This document shows positions 47,035 through 57,381 of a stretch of 64,000 nucleotides of DNA, piece after piece. The notes below the pieces were generated by a model. It had not been told where the DNA came from and did no database searches. It worked only from the letters and a program-made list of their open reading frames with translations. This DNA is from Pantoea sp. alder81 (GTDB lineage Bacteria > Pseudomonadota > Gammaproteobacteria > Enterobacterales > Enterobacteriaceae). Position 1 is the stretch's first letter, and every line of letters starts with the position of its first letter. The stretch is taken from the NCBI RefSeq assembly GCF_020179835.1, contig NZ_JAIUDA010000006.1, forward strand, positions 186,001 to 250,000, given 5' to 3'. Both the position numbers and the translations under genes were made by a program.

Positions 47035-48171
47035 ATGCGCCTGAAACTTCTTTCTGCCAGCGTGGTGTTTTTACTGGCAGCCTGTGACCAGGGTGGAGCC
47101 AAGCCCGCTGCATCCGCCACACCCCAGGTGGGTGTCATCGCCCTAAAATCTGAGCCCGTTACGCTGGTGACGCAGTTGCCCGGCCGCACCACGGCAGTAC
47201 GTACCGCGCAGGTGCGTCCGCAGGTCAGCGGCGTGATCGAGAAAATTCTGTTTACCGAGGGTGGCGAAGTGAAAGCGGGCCAGCCGCTGTATCAGATCGA
47301 TCCGGCGACCTATAAAGCCGCTTATGATAAAGCCATGGCCACCTGGCAAAACGATGCGATGGTAGCGAAGCGCTATCAGCCGCTGGCATCCGCGCATGCC
47401 ATCAGCCAGCAAACCTATGACGATGCCGTGGCCGCAGAACGCGAAGCGCAAGCCGATGTGGAAACCGCCAGGGTCAATCTGGATTACACGCTGGTCAAAG
47501 CGCCTATCTCTGGCCATATCAGCCGCTCAATCTATACCGCTGGTGCGCTGGTGACCAACGGCCAGACCGACTATCTCGCCACCATTACCCAGCTCGATCC
47601 GATTTATGTCGATGTCAGTGAATCCTCCACCGATCTGCTGCGTCTGCGCCGTGCGCTGGCCGACGGCAAGATCGCCAAAGTGGATGACAACACCGCTGCG
47701 GTCGGGCTCTCTCTGGAAGACAACAGCCAGTATGGCCAGCAGGGCAAACTGGCGTTTTCGGAAGTGAACGTCGATACCGCCACCGGCACCGTGGTACTGC
47801 GAGCGGTGTTCCCAAATCCCCATGACGAACTGCTGCCGGGCATGTATGTGCACGCCAGCTTCCCGCAGGGCATTCAGCAGCAGGGGATTCTGGTGCCGCA
47901 GGAGTCGATCATGCATGACTCAAAAGGCCAGCCGTATGTCTATGTGGTGAAAACTGACAACACTATTGAGCAGCGCAGCATTCACACCGGCGAGATGATC
48001 AAAGGCGAGTGGCTGGTGACCTCCGGCTTGAGCGAAGGTGAAAACGTGGTGGTGAACAATCTGCAAAGCGTGCGCAATGGGGCGAAAGTCACCACCACCG
48101 CCGCGAATACCCATGACACGCCATCAGCGAGCGCGGTCAGTCTGTCGATGACTGATGCAGCGGCGCAATAG
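47035..48171 (+). CDS. RND efflux periplasmic adaptor (AcrA/MexA family)
   Basis: 378 residues from the ATG at 47035. Lipoprotein signal peptide with LLAAC lipobox, then lipoyl half-motifs (VRPQVSGVIEKILFTEGGEVKAGQPLYQIDP), a coiled-coil hairpin (about 95-150), and beta-barrel and membrane-proximal domains. Bridges the pump and outer-membrane channel in the periplasm. First gene of a complete tripartite pump operon; 8 bp before the pump gene. No adjacent TetR repressor of the AcrR type. Confidence 0.92.
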   Translation: MRLKLLSASVVFLLAACDQGGAKPAASATPQVGVIALKSEPVTLVTQLPGRTTAVRTAQVRPQVSGVIEKILFTEGGEVKAGQPLYQIDPATYKAAYDKAMATWQNDAMVAKRYQPLASAHAISQQTYDDAVAAEREAQADVETARVNLDYTLVKAPISGHISRSIYTAGALVTNGQTDYLATITQLDPIYVDVSESSTDLLRLRRALADGKIAKVDDNTAAVGLSLEDNSQYGQQGKLAFSEVNVDTATGTVVLRAVFPNPHDELLPGMYVHASFPQGIQQQGILVPQESIMHDSKGQPYVYVVKTDNTIEQRSIHTGEMIKGEWLVTSGLSEGENVVVNNLQSVRNGAKVTTTAANTHDTPSASAVSLSMTDAAAQ

Positions 48172-48179
48172 GGGGCGGC

Positions 48180-51100
48180 ATGTCGAAGTTTTTTATTGAA
48201 CGTCCCATCTTTGCATGGGTTATCGCGATTATCGTGATGCTGGTCGGCGGGATTGCCGCTATCAGCTTGCCCGTTAATCAGTATCCCAATATCTCTCCAC
48301 CGGCGGTGTCGATCTCAGTCACCTATCCAGGAGCCAGCGCCGAAACCACTCAGAACACCGTGGTGCAGGTGATTGAGCAACAGCTGAACGGCCTGGATGG
48401 TTTGCGCTATCTGGAGTCGAGCAGCGCCTCGGACGGCAGTGCGCAGATCATCGCCACCTTTAACCAGGGCATCAATCCGGATATCGCTCAGGTGCAGGTG
48501 CAGGACCGCGTGTCGCTGGCGGAGTCGCAATTACCGACCGATGTGACGCAACAAGGTATCCGCATCCGTAAGTACCAGAAGAACTTCATGATGGTCATCG
48601 GGCTGATCTCTAAAGACGGCAAGCTGACCAACGGCGATCTGGCCGACATGCTGGTGTCGAAACTGGAAGACCCGATTTCTCGTACGCCGGGCGTTGGTGA
48701 CTTCATGGTGCTGGGTTCGGAATATGCCATGCGCATCTGGCTCGATCCCGCCAAGCTCTACAAGTACAACCTGATGCCAAGCGATGTCACCACCGCGATT
48801 GATAATCAGAACGTGCAGGTGTCATCCGGTTCACTCGGGGGGTTACCGACTATTCAGGGCGCAAAAACTCAGGCTACGGTGCTGGGGAAAACGCGTTTCA
48901 CCACCGTGCAGCAGTTTGAGAATGTGCTGCTCAAGGTGAACAGCGACGGCTCCCAGATCCGCCTGAAAGACGTCGCCAGCGTGGCGCTCGGTCCGCAGAG
49001 CTATGGCATTGACGCCACCATGAATGGTCAACCGGCGGCAGGTATCGCGCTGCGTCTGGCCACCGGCGCTAACGAACTGGATACCGCCAAAGCGGTGCGC
49101 CAGACCATTGCCGATCTCAAAGATTCGCTGCCGGATAACGTCGAAATTCAGTATCCGTATGACACCTCACCGGTGGTCAGTGCTTCGATTGAAGAAGTGG
49201 TAAAAACGCTGATTGAAGCGGTAGTGCTGGTGTTCTTTGTGATGCTGATCTTCCTGCAAAACCTGCGCGCCACCTTGATTACCACGCTGGTGGTGCCGGT
49301 GGTGCTACTCGGGACGTTCGGCATCCTGTCGGCCTTCGGTTACAGCATCAATACCCTGACGATGTTCGGCATGGTGCTGGCGATAGGGCTATTGGTGGAT
49401 GACGCCATTGTGGTGGTGGAGAACGTCGAGCGTGTGATGCACGAAGAACATCTCGATCCGAAAACCGCCACCATTAAGTCGATGCAGCAAATTCAGGGCG
49501 CACTGTTTGGTATCGCGCTGGTGCTGTCGGCGGTGCTGCTGCCCATGGCGTTCTTCTCCGGCTCGACCGGGGTGATATACCGCCAGTTCTCGATCACCAT
49601 CGTTTCGGCGATGGCGCTGTCGGTGATCATGGCGCTGATTTTCACCCCTGCACTCTGCGCCACCCTGCTCAAACCTGCCGCGGCGGAGCACAAGACCACC
49701 GGTTTTGCCGGTTGGTTTAACCGTAAGTTTGATAGCGGCGCGATGCACTACACGCGCGGCGTCAGCAAAGTCATTTCCCGTCGCGGCCTGTTCCTGGTGA
49801 TCTACCTGGTGATCGTCGGCGTGACGGGCTTTTTGTTCACGCGAGTCCCGACCACCTTCCTGCCCGCTGAAGATCAGGGCTTGATGATGGTGCAGATGAC
49901 GCTGCCGGTTAACTCCTCATCACAGCGTACCCAGCAGGTGATCAACGACCTGAATGCCTATCTGCAGAAGAACGAAGCCTCGGTGGTCACCACTACCTTT
50001 GGCGTAGCGGGCTTTAACTTTGCCGGTCGCGGCCAGAGTAACGCTATGGCCTTTGTGCGTCTGAAAGATTGGGGCGATCGTACTCACAGCGGACAGAGCG
50101 TGCAGGATCTGGCGAACCGGGTGATGGCGCACTTTGCTAACTACCAAAACGCCAAAATTTTCGCCATGGTGCCGCCAGCGGTGATGGAGTTGGGTAACGC
50201 CACCGGTTTCGACCTCTATCTGCAAGACACGGGCGCGCACACCCATCAGCAGATGATGGCTGCCACGCACCAGTTAATCGATCTGGCCAACAAAGACCCG
50301 CATCTGGCGCAGGTGCGCATGAACGGACTGGAGGATGAGCCGCAGTACCAGCTGGAGATCAATGACGAGAAGGCCAGCGCTTTGGGCCTGAGCATGACCG
50401 ACATTAACAACACGCTGTCGGTGGCGTGGGGTTCCAGCTATATCGATCAGTTTATGTATAACGGCCGTGTGAAAGAGGTGTACCTGATGGGGAAAGCCGA
50501 TTCACGCGTCACGCCGTCCGATCTCGATAAGTGGTACTTCCGTAACACCAGTGGCACCATGGTGCCATTCTCCGCCTTTGCCTCGGGCAAGTGGGTTTAC
50601 GGCTCGCCACACTTCGAACGCTTCAACGGCCTGACTTCCGAAGAGATCCTCGGATCGCCAGCGGCAGGGCAGAGCACCGGTGAAGCGATGAAAGCGGTGG
50701 AACAGCTGGCGAAGCAGTTGCCAAAAGGCTTCCGCGTGCAGTGGTACGGCATTTCGTATGAAGAGCAGGCATCCGGCAACCAGACCACCCAGCTGTATCT
50801 GATCTCGATTCTGGTGGTGTTCCTGTGTCTGGCGGCGCTGTATGAGAGCTGGTCAATTCCGTTCTCGGTGATCATGGTGGTGCCGCTCGGCATCCTCGGC
50901 ACTATCAGCGCGGTATTGCTGCGTGGCCTGCAGAACGATGTGTTCTTCCAGGTGGGCTTACTCACCACGGTCGGGCTGGCGGCGAAAAACGCCATCCTGA
51001 TCGTCGAGTTCGCCAAAGAGCTGCACGAGCGTGAAGGCAAAACGCTGGTCGAGGCGGCGGTGGAAGCGGCGAGGCTGCGTATCCGCCCGATTATCATGAC

Positions 51101-51311
51101 CTCGATGGCGTTTATCCTCGGCGTGCTGCCGCTCACCATCTCCAACGGCGCAGGTGCGGGTAGCCAGCACTCGATTGGTACGGCGGTGGCGGGCGGTATG
51201 ATCACCGCCACCTTCCTCGCCATCTTCTTCGTCCCGATGTTCTATGTGGTGGTGTCGCAGTTTTTCGCGCGGAAGAAGAAAAGCGCGATAGTCGCCGAAG
51301 AGAAACCGTAA
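48180..51311 (+). CDS. RND multidrug efflux pump, HAE-1 family (AcrB-like)
   Basis: 1043 residues with 12 predicted transmembrane helices and two large periplasmic loops. The proton-relay Asp407 and Asp408 ([14 protein letters not shown]) fall at exactly the AcrB positions, and Lys936 (LAAKNAILIVEFAKE) corresponds to AcrB Lys940. Opens FFIERPIFAWVIAI like other AcrB-type pumps. It is an additional member beside the usual acrAB, since its operon includes its own outer-membrane factor and lacks acrR. Substrate range unknown. Confidence 0.92.
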   Translation: MSKFFIERPIFAWVIAIIVMLVGGIAAISLPVNQYPNISPPAVSISVTYPGASAETTQNTVVQVIEQQLNGLDGLRYLESSSASDGSAQIIATFNQGINPDIAQVQVQDRVSLAESQLPTDVTQQGIRIRKYQKNFMMVIGLISKDGKLTNGDLADMLVSKLEDPISRTPGVGDFMVLGSEYAMRIWLDPAKLYKYNLMPSDVTTAIDNQNVQVSSGSLGGLPTIQGAKTQATVLGKTRFTTVQQFENVLLKVNSDGSQIRLKDVASVALGPQSYGIDATMNGQPAAGIALRLATGANELDTAKAVRQTIADLKDSLPDNVEIQYPYDTSPVVSASIEEVVKTLIEAVVLVFFVMLIFLQNLRATLITTLVVPVVLLGTFGILSAFGYSINTLTMFGMVLAIGLLVDDAIVVVENVERVMHEEHLDPKTATIKSMQQIQGALFGIALVLSAVLLPMAFFSGSTGVIYRQFSITIVSAMALSVIMALIFTPALCATLLKPAAAEHKTTGFAGWFNRKFDSGAMHYTRGVSKVISRRGLFLVIYLVIVGVTGFLFTRVPTTFLPAEDQGLMMVQMTLPVNSSSQRTQQVINDLNAYLQKNEASVVTTTFGVAGFNFAGRGQSNAMAFVRLKDWGDRTHSGQSVQDLANRVMAHFANYQNAKIFAMVPPAVMELGNATGFDLYLQDTGAHTHQQMMAATHQLIDLANKDPHLAQVRMNGLEDEPQYQLEINDEKASALGLSMTDINNTLSVAWGSSYIDQFMYNGRVKEVYLMGKADSRVTPSDLDKWYFRNTSGTMVPFSAFASGKWVYGSPHFERFNGLTSEEILGSPAAGQSTGEAMKAVEQLAKQLPKGFRVQWYGISYEEQASGNQTTQLYLISILVVFLCLAALYESWSIPFSVIMVVPLGILGTISAVLLRGLQNDVFFQVGLLTTVGLAAKNAILIVEFAKELHEREGKTLVEAAVEAARLRIRPIIMTSMAFILGVLPLTISNGAGAGSQHSIGTAVAGGMITATFLAIFFVPMFYVVVSQFFARKKKSAIVAEEKP

Positions 51312-51321
51312 GTCGCTGATA

Positions 51322-51371
51322 GGTCGCCATAAATGGCGACCCTACATGTAGGGTGCGCATTTATGCGCACC
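51322..51371. repeat. Composite palindromic repeat, compact copy inside an operon
   Basis: GGTCGCCAT-AA-ATGGCGACC, then the perfect palindrome CCCTACATGTAGGG, then GGTGCGCAT-TT-ATGCGCACC. All three palindromes are intact, in 50 bp. It separates the pump gene from its outer-membrane factor gene. Confidence 0.9.
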
Positions 51372-51396
51372 TTGCCGATTACCGCAGAGAATAAAC

Positions 51397-52797
51397 ATGA
51401 ACACTAAAATTTTCCGTGTGGCGCTGCTGCCGCTGGCCATGGCGCTGGCGGGTTGTACGCTGGCACCGCACTATCAGCGCCCCGCGATGCCGGTAGACGC
51501 AAAATACGATCAGCCCACACCAGTGGGCAACGTGGCCGATCTGCCGTGGCAGAACTTCTTTAGCGACGCCACGATGCGCAACCTGATTCAGCTGTCGCTC
51601 GACAATAACCGTGACCTGCGCGTCGCGGCATTGAATGTGCAGGAAGCGCAGCAGAGCGTCACGGTGCAGCGCGCCGCGTTAATGCCGTCGATTAACGCCA
51701 CCGCCAGCCAGACCTCGGCCCATGAGCCGGCCAATCTCTACAACACCAAAACCACTGGTGCGGTGAGCTATCACGAGCTCAACGCCGGACTGGGCGTCAC
51801 CTCGTGGGAGCTGGATTTCTTTGGTCGCTTACAGAGCCTGCGTGATGAGGCGCAGGAGACTTACCTGTCCACGGCGGCCACTGAACGCGCCACGCGCATC
51901 TCGCTGATTTCTGAAGTGGCAACCGCCTGGCTGACCTTGAGTTCGGATAACGATCTGCTGCACCTGGCGCAAAACACGGCTAAGAGCCAGCAAGAGTCGT
52001 ACCGTCTGACGCAACTCAGCTACAACGGCGGCGCCAGCAGCGATCAGGATCTGGCACAGGCAGAGAGCACGGTACGTGCCGCTCAGGCGGATGTGGCGAG
52101 CTATACGCGTCAGGTGCGTCAGGATGTGGATGCGCTGCGGCTGCTGGTGGGCACCGATCTGCCCGCCACCTTGCTGTCTCACGCCACGCTGGATGCTAAC
52201 TGGCAGTTCCCGGCCACGCCGGCGGGCTTGCCGTCAGATCTGCTGACGCGCCGTCCGGATATCATGGCGGCGGAACATACGCTGAAAGCGGCGAATGCCA
52301 ATATTGGCGCAGCGCGTGCGGCGTTCTTCCCGAGCATCACGCTGACGGCTTCCGGCGGATCGACCAGCAGCTCGCTCGGCAGTTTGCTGGGCGGCGGCAC
52401 CGGTGCCTGGTCGTTCGTACCATCGATAAATCTGCCGATCTTTGACGGTGGTAAAAACGAGGCTAATCTCAACATCGCGCATATCGAGAAACGCATTGAA
52501 ATTGCTGACTATGAGAAAGCGATTCAAACCGCGTTCAAAGAGGTGAATGATGCGCTGGCCGGTCAGGATACCTGGCAGGATCAGCTGACAGCGCTGCAAC
52601 AGGAGGTCGGTGCCAATCAGCGCGATTACGACTATTCCGAAATGCGCTTTAAGCAAGGCGTAGACAATTATCTCAATGTATTAGTGGCCCAGCGATCGCT
52701 TTACAGTTCGCAGCAGTCGCTGATCAGTGCGCATCTGGGCCAGTTGAGCGAAAAAATCACCTTGTATAAAGCCTTAGGAGGCGGTTGGAAGGCCTGA
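51397..52797 (+). CDS. Outer-membrane factor lipoprotein (OprM/NodT family)
   Basis: 466 residues, with lipobox LAGC (Cys20) and the TLAPHYQRP start typical of OprM-like channels. Two OEP repeats: SWELDFFGRLQSLRDEA in the first, RAAFFPSITLTASGG and PIFDGGKNEANL in the second. Forms the TolC-like exit duct for the preceding adaptor and pump; 85 bp after the pump gene, with the composite repeat in the gap. Confidence 0.92.
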   Translation: MNTKIFRVALLPLAMALAGCTLAPHYQRPAMPVDAKYDQPTPVGNVADLPWQNFFSDATMRNLIQLSLDNNRDLRVAALNVQEAQQSVTVQRAALMPSINATASQTSAHEPANLYNTKTTGAVSYHELNAGLGVTSWELDFFGRLQSLRDEAQETYLSTAATERATRISLISEVATAWLTLSSDNDLLHLAQNTAKSQQESYRLTQLSYNGGASSDQDLAQAESTVRAAQADVASYTRQVRQDVDALRLLVGTDLPATLLSHATLDANWQFPATPAGLPSDLLTRRPDIMAAEHTLKAANANIGAARAAFFPSITLTASGGSTSSSLGSLLGGGTGAWSFVPSINLPIFDGGKNEANLNIAHIEKRIEIADYEKAIQTAFKEVNDALAGQDTWQDQLTALQQEVGANQRDYDYSEMRFKQGVDNYLNVLVAQRSLYSSQQSLISAHLGQLSEKITLYKALGGGWKA

Positions 52798-52825
52798 TTG
52801 CCTTAACGTTACCCTTACGGTTTCT

Positions 52826-52842
52826 CCATGGAAATTCCATGG
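52826..52842. promoter_or_regulatory. Palindrome and BaeR-like half-site upstream of mdtA
   Basis: CCATGGAAATTCCATGG, perfect 8-bp arms. The preceding TTTCTCCATG (52821-52830) equals the first part of the E. coli BaeR box (TTTTTCTCCATDATTGGC); the second part does not match. An extended -10, TGATAATAC (52852-52860), is 10 bp downstream. Confidence 0.4.
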
Positions 52843-52888
52843 CACTTCAGCTGATAATACAAGCAGTGATGATTTCCTTTGAAATAAT

Positions 52889-52918
52889 CCCCTGCCATTG
52901 CAGGGGATTTTCCTTTTT
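52889..52918 (+). terminator. Terminator-like hairpin ahead of mdtA
   Basis: CCCCTGC / GCAGGGG with a CATT loop, then ATTTTCCTTTTT. It may end the preceding pump operon, but it also lies downstream of a candidate mdtA promoter and 22 bp before the mdtA start, so it could attenuate mdtABC. Confidence 0.75.
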
Positions 52919-52939
52919 CCTGTTTATCTGAAGAGTCCG

Positions 52940-54184
52940 ATGACAATTAATTCTCCTCGCAGATCGCGTTTCCACTGGCTGAAATGGCTACTCATTTTAC
53001 TTGTCGTATTGATTGTGGCTGGCGTGATTTGGCGCGTGGTGGGCGGACATGGCGGGGCGCCGGGTGGCATGCCGCCAGGTGGAGGAAAGGGCGGTCATCG
53101 CGGTGGCGCAGGTGGACCTCCGGGCATGGCGATGGCGGGCGGCAGTGCCACGCTGGTGCACAGCGGCATAGCTTCAACAGCCAATGTGCCGGTGTATCTC
53201 AATGCGCTGGGCACGGTGATCCCCAATGCCAGTGTTACCGTCACCAGCCGCGTAGCGGGCCAACTGGAAAAAGTGTTCTTTACCGAAGGGCAAAAAGTGG
53301 CAGCCGGTCAGTTGCTGGCGCAAATCGATCCGCGCAGCTATCAGGCCACGCTGGCGCAGTATCAGGGCGATCTCAATCAGAACCAGGCGTTGCTGAAAAG
53401 CGCCGAACTGACGCTGGCTCGCTACAAAAAGCTGGCGGCGCAGGACTCGCTGTCACGCCAGGATCTCGACACGCAAACCGCCACCGTTGGGCAGTATAAA
53501 GGCGCCGTGGCGGCCGACCAGGCGCAGATCGCCAGCGCGAAGCTGGACATTGAGTACGCGCGCATCACTTCGCCAGTCAGCGGTCGTGTCGGCCTGCGTC
53601 TGGTCGATCCGGGCAACATGGTGCAAACCACCGATACCACCGGCATTGTGGTGGTGACGCAAATGCAGCCTGCTGCTGTCACCTTCAGCGTGCCGCAGAG
53701 CAACATCTCACAGCTGACGAAAGCGCTGCACAGCGGGCAGAGTTTGCCTGCCGTGGCCTTTGATCAGGACAACAGCACCCAACTGGCTCAGGGTAAGGTG
53801 CAGTTCATCAGCAACCAGATCGATACCACTACCGGCACCATCGAGCTGAAAGCTACCTTCCCGAATGAAGATGAATCACTGTTTGCCAATCAGTTTGTGA
53901 ATCTGCGTTTGCAAACTAACATCCTGAATAACGCCACGGTGATCCCGGCGCAGGCGCTGCAACTCAGCAGCGACGGCAGCTTTGTGTTTGTGATCAATAA
54001 AGACAATACGGTGACGCGCAAAGCCGTGACCACCGGCCCGGCATTTGGTGAAGATCAGCAGTCGATCCTGAAAGGCGTCGAGCCGGGCGAGCGTCTGGTC
54101 ACTGAGGGTATCGATCGTCTGACCAACGGCAGTAAAGTCTCTCTGGCCGATGACAGCAAAACTGCCACAGCGGCCAAAAAATGA
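52940..54184 (+). CDS. mdtA: Multidrug efflux adaptor MdtA
   Basis: 414 residues (E. coli MdtA 415). Single N-terminal hydrophobic helix (about 12-33) instead of a lipobox, followed by a Gly/Pro-rich linker (about 36-68) and the adaptor core with [31 protein letters not shown]. Periplasmic membrane-fusion protein of the MdtABC pump. Overlaps mdtB by four bases (ATGA). Confidence 0.93.
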   Translation: MTINSPRRSRFHWLKWLLILLVVLIVAGVIWRVVGGHGGAPGGMPPGGGKGGHRGGAGGPPGMAMAGGSATLVHSGIASTANVPVYLNALGTVIPNASVTVTSRVAGQLEKVFFTEGQKVAAGQLLAQIDPRSYQATLAQYQGDLNQNQALLKSAELTLARYKKLAAQDSLSRQDLDTQTATVGQYKGAVAADQAQIASAKLDIEYARITSPVSGRVGLRLVDPGNMVQTTDTTGIVVVTQMQPAAVTFSVPQSNISQLTKALHSGQSLPAVAFDQDNSTQLAQGKVQFISNQIDTTTGTIELKATFPNEDESLFANQFVNLRLQTNILNNATVIPAQALQLSSDGSFVFVINKDNTVTRKAVTTGPAFGEDQQSILKGVEPGERLVTEGIDRLTNGSKVSLADDSKTATAAKK

Positions 54185-57100
54185 ATCCGTCTCGTCTGTT
54201 TATCCAGCGTCCCGTCGCCACCATCCTGCTGATGGTCGGCGTGCTGATTTCCGGGATCTTTGCCTACAAGTTCCTTTCCACCTCGGCGCTGCCGCAGGTG
54301 GATTACCCGACCATTCAGGTCACCACCCTGTATCCCGGCGCCAGTCCGGATGTGATGGCGTCGTCAGTGACCTCTCCGCTGGAGCGCCAGTTGGGACAGA
54401 TGGCCGGTTTGAGCCAGATGACCTCCACCAGCTCCGGTGGCTCGTCGATCATCACGCTGAAGTTCAGCCTCGATCTGTCGCTGGATGTCGCCGAGCAGGA
54501 AGTGCAGGCGGCGATCAACGCCGCAAACAACCTGCTGCCGAGCGATCTGCCGAATCCGCCAACCTATAAAAAGGTCAACCCGGCGGACACGGCGGTGATT
54601 ACGCTGGCCGCCAGTTCCGACAACCTGCCGCTGACCCAGGTGCAGGATCTAGTGAATACGCGCGTGGCGCTGAAGCTGTCGCAGATCAACGGCGTCGGTA
54701 TGGTGACGCTGGCGGGCGGTCATCAGCCGGCTATCCGCGTGCAGATGGACCCGAAAGCGCTGGCGGCACACAAGCTGTCGCTGGAAGACGTGAATACGCT
54801 GATCAGCAACAACAACGTGAATGGCTCTAAAGGTGGCTTCGACGGCAAATACCATTCGGTCACCATCGATGCCAACGATCAGCTGCGCACCGCCGATGAG
54901 TACGGCAACCTGATCATCACCTATCAGAACGGTGCCGCGCTGCGTCTGAAAGATATCGCGCACATTGAACAGGGGCCGGAGAACAGCTTCCAGTCGGCGT
55001 GGGCCAATAACAGCCCGGCGATTGTTATCAGCGTACAGCGCCAGCCCGGTGCCAACGTGATTCAGGTGGTGGACAGCATCAAGGCGCAGTTGCCCACCCT
55101 GCAGGCCGCGCTGCCCGATGGCGTGAAGATGAGCATCTTGTCGGATCGCACCCAAACCATCCGTGCATCCATCAGCGACGTGCAGTTTGAGCTGATGCTG
55201 TCGGTGGCGCTGGTGGTGATGGTCACCTTCTTGTTCCTGCGCAACGTCGCGGCCACGCTGATCCCGAGCGTGGCGGTGCCGCTGTCGCTGATTGGCACTT
55301 TTGGCGTGATGTATCTGGCCGATTTCAGCCTCAACAACCTGTCGCTGATGGCGCTGACCATCGCCACTGGCTTCGTCATCGATGATGCGATTGTGGTGGT
55401 GGAGAACATTTCACGTCGGCTGGAAGAGGGCGAAACCCCGATGCAGGCGGCGCTGAAAGGGTCGCAGCAGATCGGCTTCACCATCATCTCGCTGACGTTT
55501 TCACTGATTGCGGTGCTGATCCCGCTGCTGTTTATGGGCGATGTCGTGGGGCGCTTGTTCCGCGAATTTGCCATCACGCTGGCGGTGTCGATTCTGGTGT
55601 CGATGGTGGTGTCACTGACGCTGACGCCGATGCTGTGTGGCTATCTGTTGCAGCATATCCCGGAAGAGAAGCAGTCGCGCTTCTCGCGTAAAGGCGGACA
55701 AATATTCGATAAGCTGGTGCGTGGCTATGACCGTCTTCTGACCGTGGTGCTGAACCATCAGAAGCTGACGCTGCTGGTGGCGCTGGCGACCTTCGCGCTG
55801 ACGGCGCTGCTGTATATTGCTATCCCGAAAGGCTTCTTCCCGACGCAGGATACCGGTCTGATTCAGGGCGTTACCGTGGCGTCGCAGGATGTGTCGTTTA
55901 GCGAGATGTCGAAGCGTCAGCAAGCGCTGGCGAAAGTGATTCTGCAGAACCCGTCAGTGGACAGCTTGTCATCCACCATTGGTATCGACGGCAGCAACAC
56001 CAGCCTCAACAGTGGTCGCATCCAAATCAACCTTAAGTCGTTTGATGAGCGCGATGACAAAGCCGATGTGGTGATCAAGCAGTTGCAGCAGGCGGCGGCA
56101 CAGGTAGCGGGTATTCAGCTCTACTTGCAGCCGGCGCAGGATTTGACGGTCAACGATCAGGTCACGCCGAGCCAGTATCAGTTCACGCTTGATGATGCTG
56201 ACAGTGAAAACCTGGTGAGCTGGACGCCGAAGATGGTGGCCGCCTTGCAGCAACGCCCGGAATTTAACGGTGTGGTGAGTAACCTGCAGGATCAGGGCCG
56301 TGTCGCTTACGTTGAACTGAACCGCGACAAAGCCGCGCGTTACGGTATCACCGCATCGGATGTGGATACGGCGCTGTACAACAGTTTCGGCCAGCGTCTG
56401 GTTTCCACCATCTTTACCCAGGCCAACCAGTATCGCGTGGTGCTGGAAGTCGCGCCGCAGTATCAGCAGTCTCCAGCGTCGTTTGATGATGTCTATCTGC
56501 CGGTGAGCAGCAGTTCCAGCACCTCAACCAGCGGCAGTTCGAGCACCACATCCAGTAGCTCAGGTAGCAGCTCGACCACCAGCTCGGACAGCGACACCAC
56601 CACCACGGGCATGGTGAAACTGACCTCGATTGCCACCATTCACCAGCGCACCGGTTCACTGATGCATATGCGTCTGAATCAGTTCCCGGCGGTGATGGTG
56701 TCGTTCAACCTCAACAGCGGTTACTCGCTGGAGGATGGGCAGAAAGCGATTGCCGAAGTGACGCAACAGCTGAATCTGCCGTCCAGCATAACGCTGCGCT
56801 ATCAGGGGGAAACCTCAGCGTTCCAGAGCGCCACCGGCAACACGTTGTGGCTGATTCTGGCGGCGCTGGTCACCATGTATGTGGTGCTGGGCATCCTGTA
56901 TGAGAGCTTTATTCATCCGGTGACCATTCTCTCGACGCTGCCATCGGCGGCGGTGGGCGCACTGCTGACGCTGCTGCTGGCGGGCACTGAGTTCAGCTTG
57001 ATTGCGCTGATCGGGGTGATCCTGCTGATCGGCATCGTGAAGAAGAACGCCATTATGATGATCGACTTCGCGCTGGAAGCCGAAAACAAGCAGGGGATGA

Positions 57101-57381
57101 GCCCGCGTGATGCGATTCATCAGGCTTGTTTACTGCGCTTCCGTCCGATTCTGATGACCACCATGGCGGCGCTGCTCGGTGCGCTGCCGCTGATGCTGGC
57201 GTCGGGTTCGGGTGCGGAACTGCGTCAGCCGCTCGGTCTGGTGATCGTTGGCGGCTTGATTTTCAGCCAGGTGCTGACGCTGTTCTCCACGCCGGTGATT
57301 TACCTGTGGTTTGATGGCATCGCGCAGCGCGGCAAGCGCTATATGCAGCGTAAACAGCAGCAGGCGCGGAGCGAGGAATGA
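54181..57381 (+). CDS. mdtB: RND pump subunit MdtB
   Basis: 1066 residues, 26 more than E. coli MdtB. Twelve transmembrane helices; [21 protein letters not shown] carries the proton-relay Asp pair and [18 protein letters not shown] the partner Lys. MdtB and MdtC form a mixed trimer. The extra length comes from a stretch of 34 residues (776-809) made only of Ser, Thr, Gly and Asp in the second periplasmic loop, absent from E. coli as I recall it. Overlaps both neighbours by four bases. Confidence 0.94.
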   Translation: MNPSRLFIQRPVATILLMVGVLISGIFAYKFLSTSALPQVDYPTIQVTTLYPGASPDVMASSVTSPLERQLGQMAGLSQMTSTSSGGSSIITLKFSLDLSLDVAEQEVQAAINAANNLLPSDLPNPPTYKKVNPADTAVITLAASSDNLPLTQVQDLVNTRVALKLSQINGVGMVTLAGGHQPAIRVQMDPKALAAHKLSLEDVNTLISNNNVNGSKGGFDGKYHSVTIDANDQLRTADEYGNLIITYQNGAALRLKDIAHIEQGPENSFQSAWANNSPAIVISVQRQPGANVIQVVDSIKAQLPTLQAALPDGVKMSILSDRTQTIRASISDVQFELMLSVALVVMVTFLFLRNVAATLIPSVAVPLSLIGTFGVMYLADFSLNNLSLMALTIATGFVIDDAIVVVENISRRLEEGETPMQAALKGSQQIGFTIISLTFSLIAVLIPLLFMGDVVGRLFREFAITLAVSILVSMVVSLTLTPMLCGYLLQHIPEEKQSRFSRKGGQIFDKLVRGYDRLLTVVLNHQKLTLLVALATFALTALLYIAIPKGFFPTQDTGLIQGVTVASQDVSFSEMSKRQQALAKVILQNPSVDSLSSTIGIDGSNTSLNSGRIQINLKSFDERDDKADVVIKQLQQAAAQVAGIQLYLQPAQDLTVNDQVTPSQYQFTLDDADSENLVSWTPKMVAALQQRPEFNGVVSNLQDQGRVAYVELNRDKAARYGITASDVDTALYNSFGQRLVSTIFTQANQYRVVLEVAPQYQQSPASFDDVYLPVSSSSSTSTSGSSSTTSSSSGSSSTTSSDSDTTTTGMVKLTSIATIHQRTGSLMHMRLNQFPAVMVSFNLNSGYSLEDGQKAIAEVTQQLNLPSSITLRYQGETSAFQSATGNTLWLILAALVTMYVVLGILYESFIHPVTILSTLPSAAVGALLTLLLAGTEFSLIALIGVILLIGIVKKNAIMMIDFALEAENKQGMSPRDAIHQACLLRFRPILMTTMAALLGALPLMLASGSGAELRQPLGLVIVGGLIFSQVLTLFSTPVIYLWFDGIAQRGKRYMQRKQQQARSEE
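56506..56607 (+). repeat. Ser/Thr low-complexity insert in mdtB
   Basis: 102 bases of AGC/TCC/ACC/AGT-type codons encoding 34 consecutive Ser, Thr, Gly or Asp residues. Synonymous codons vary, so it is not a simple slippage microsatellite today, though it may have arisen by expansion. Confidence 0.85.
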
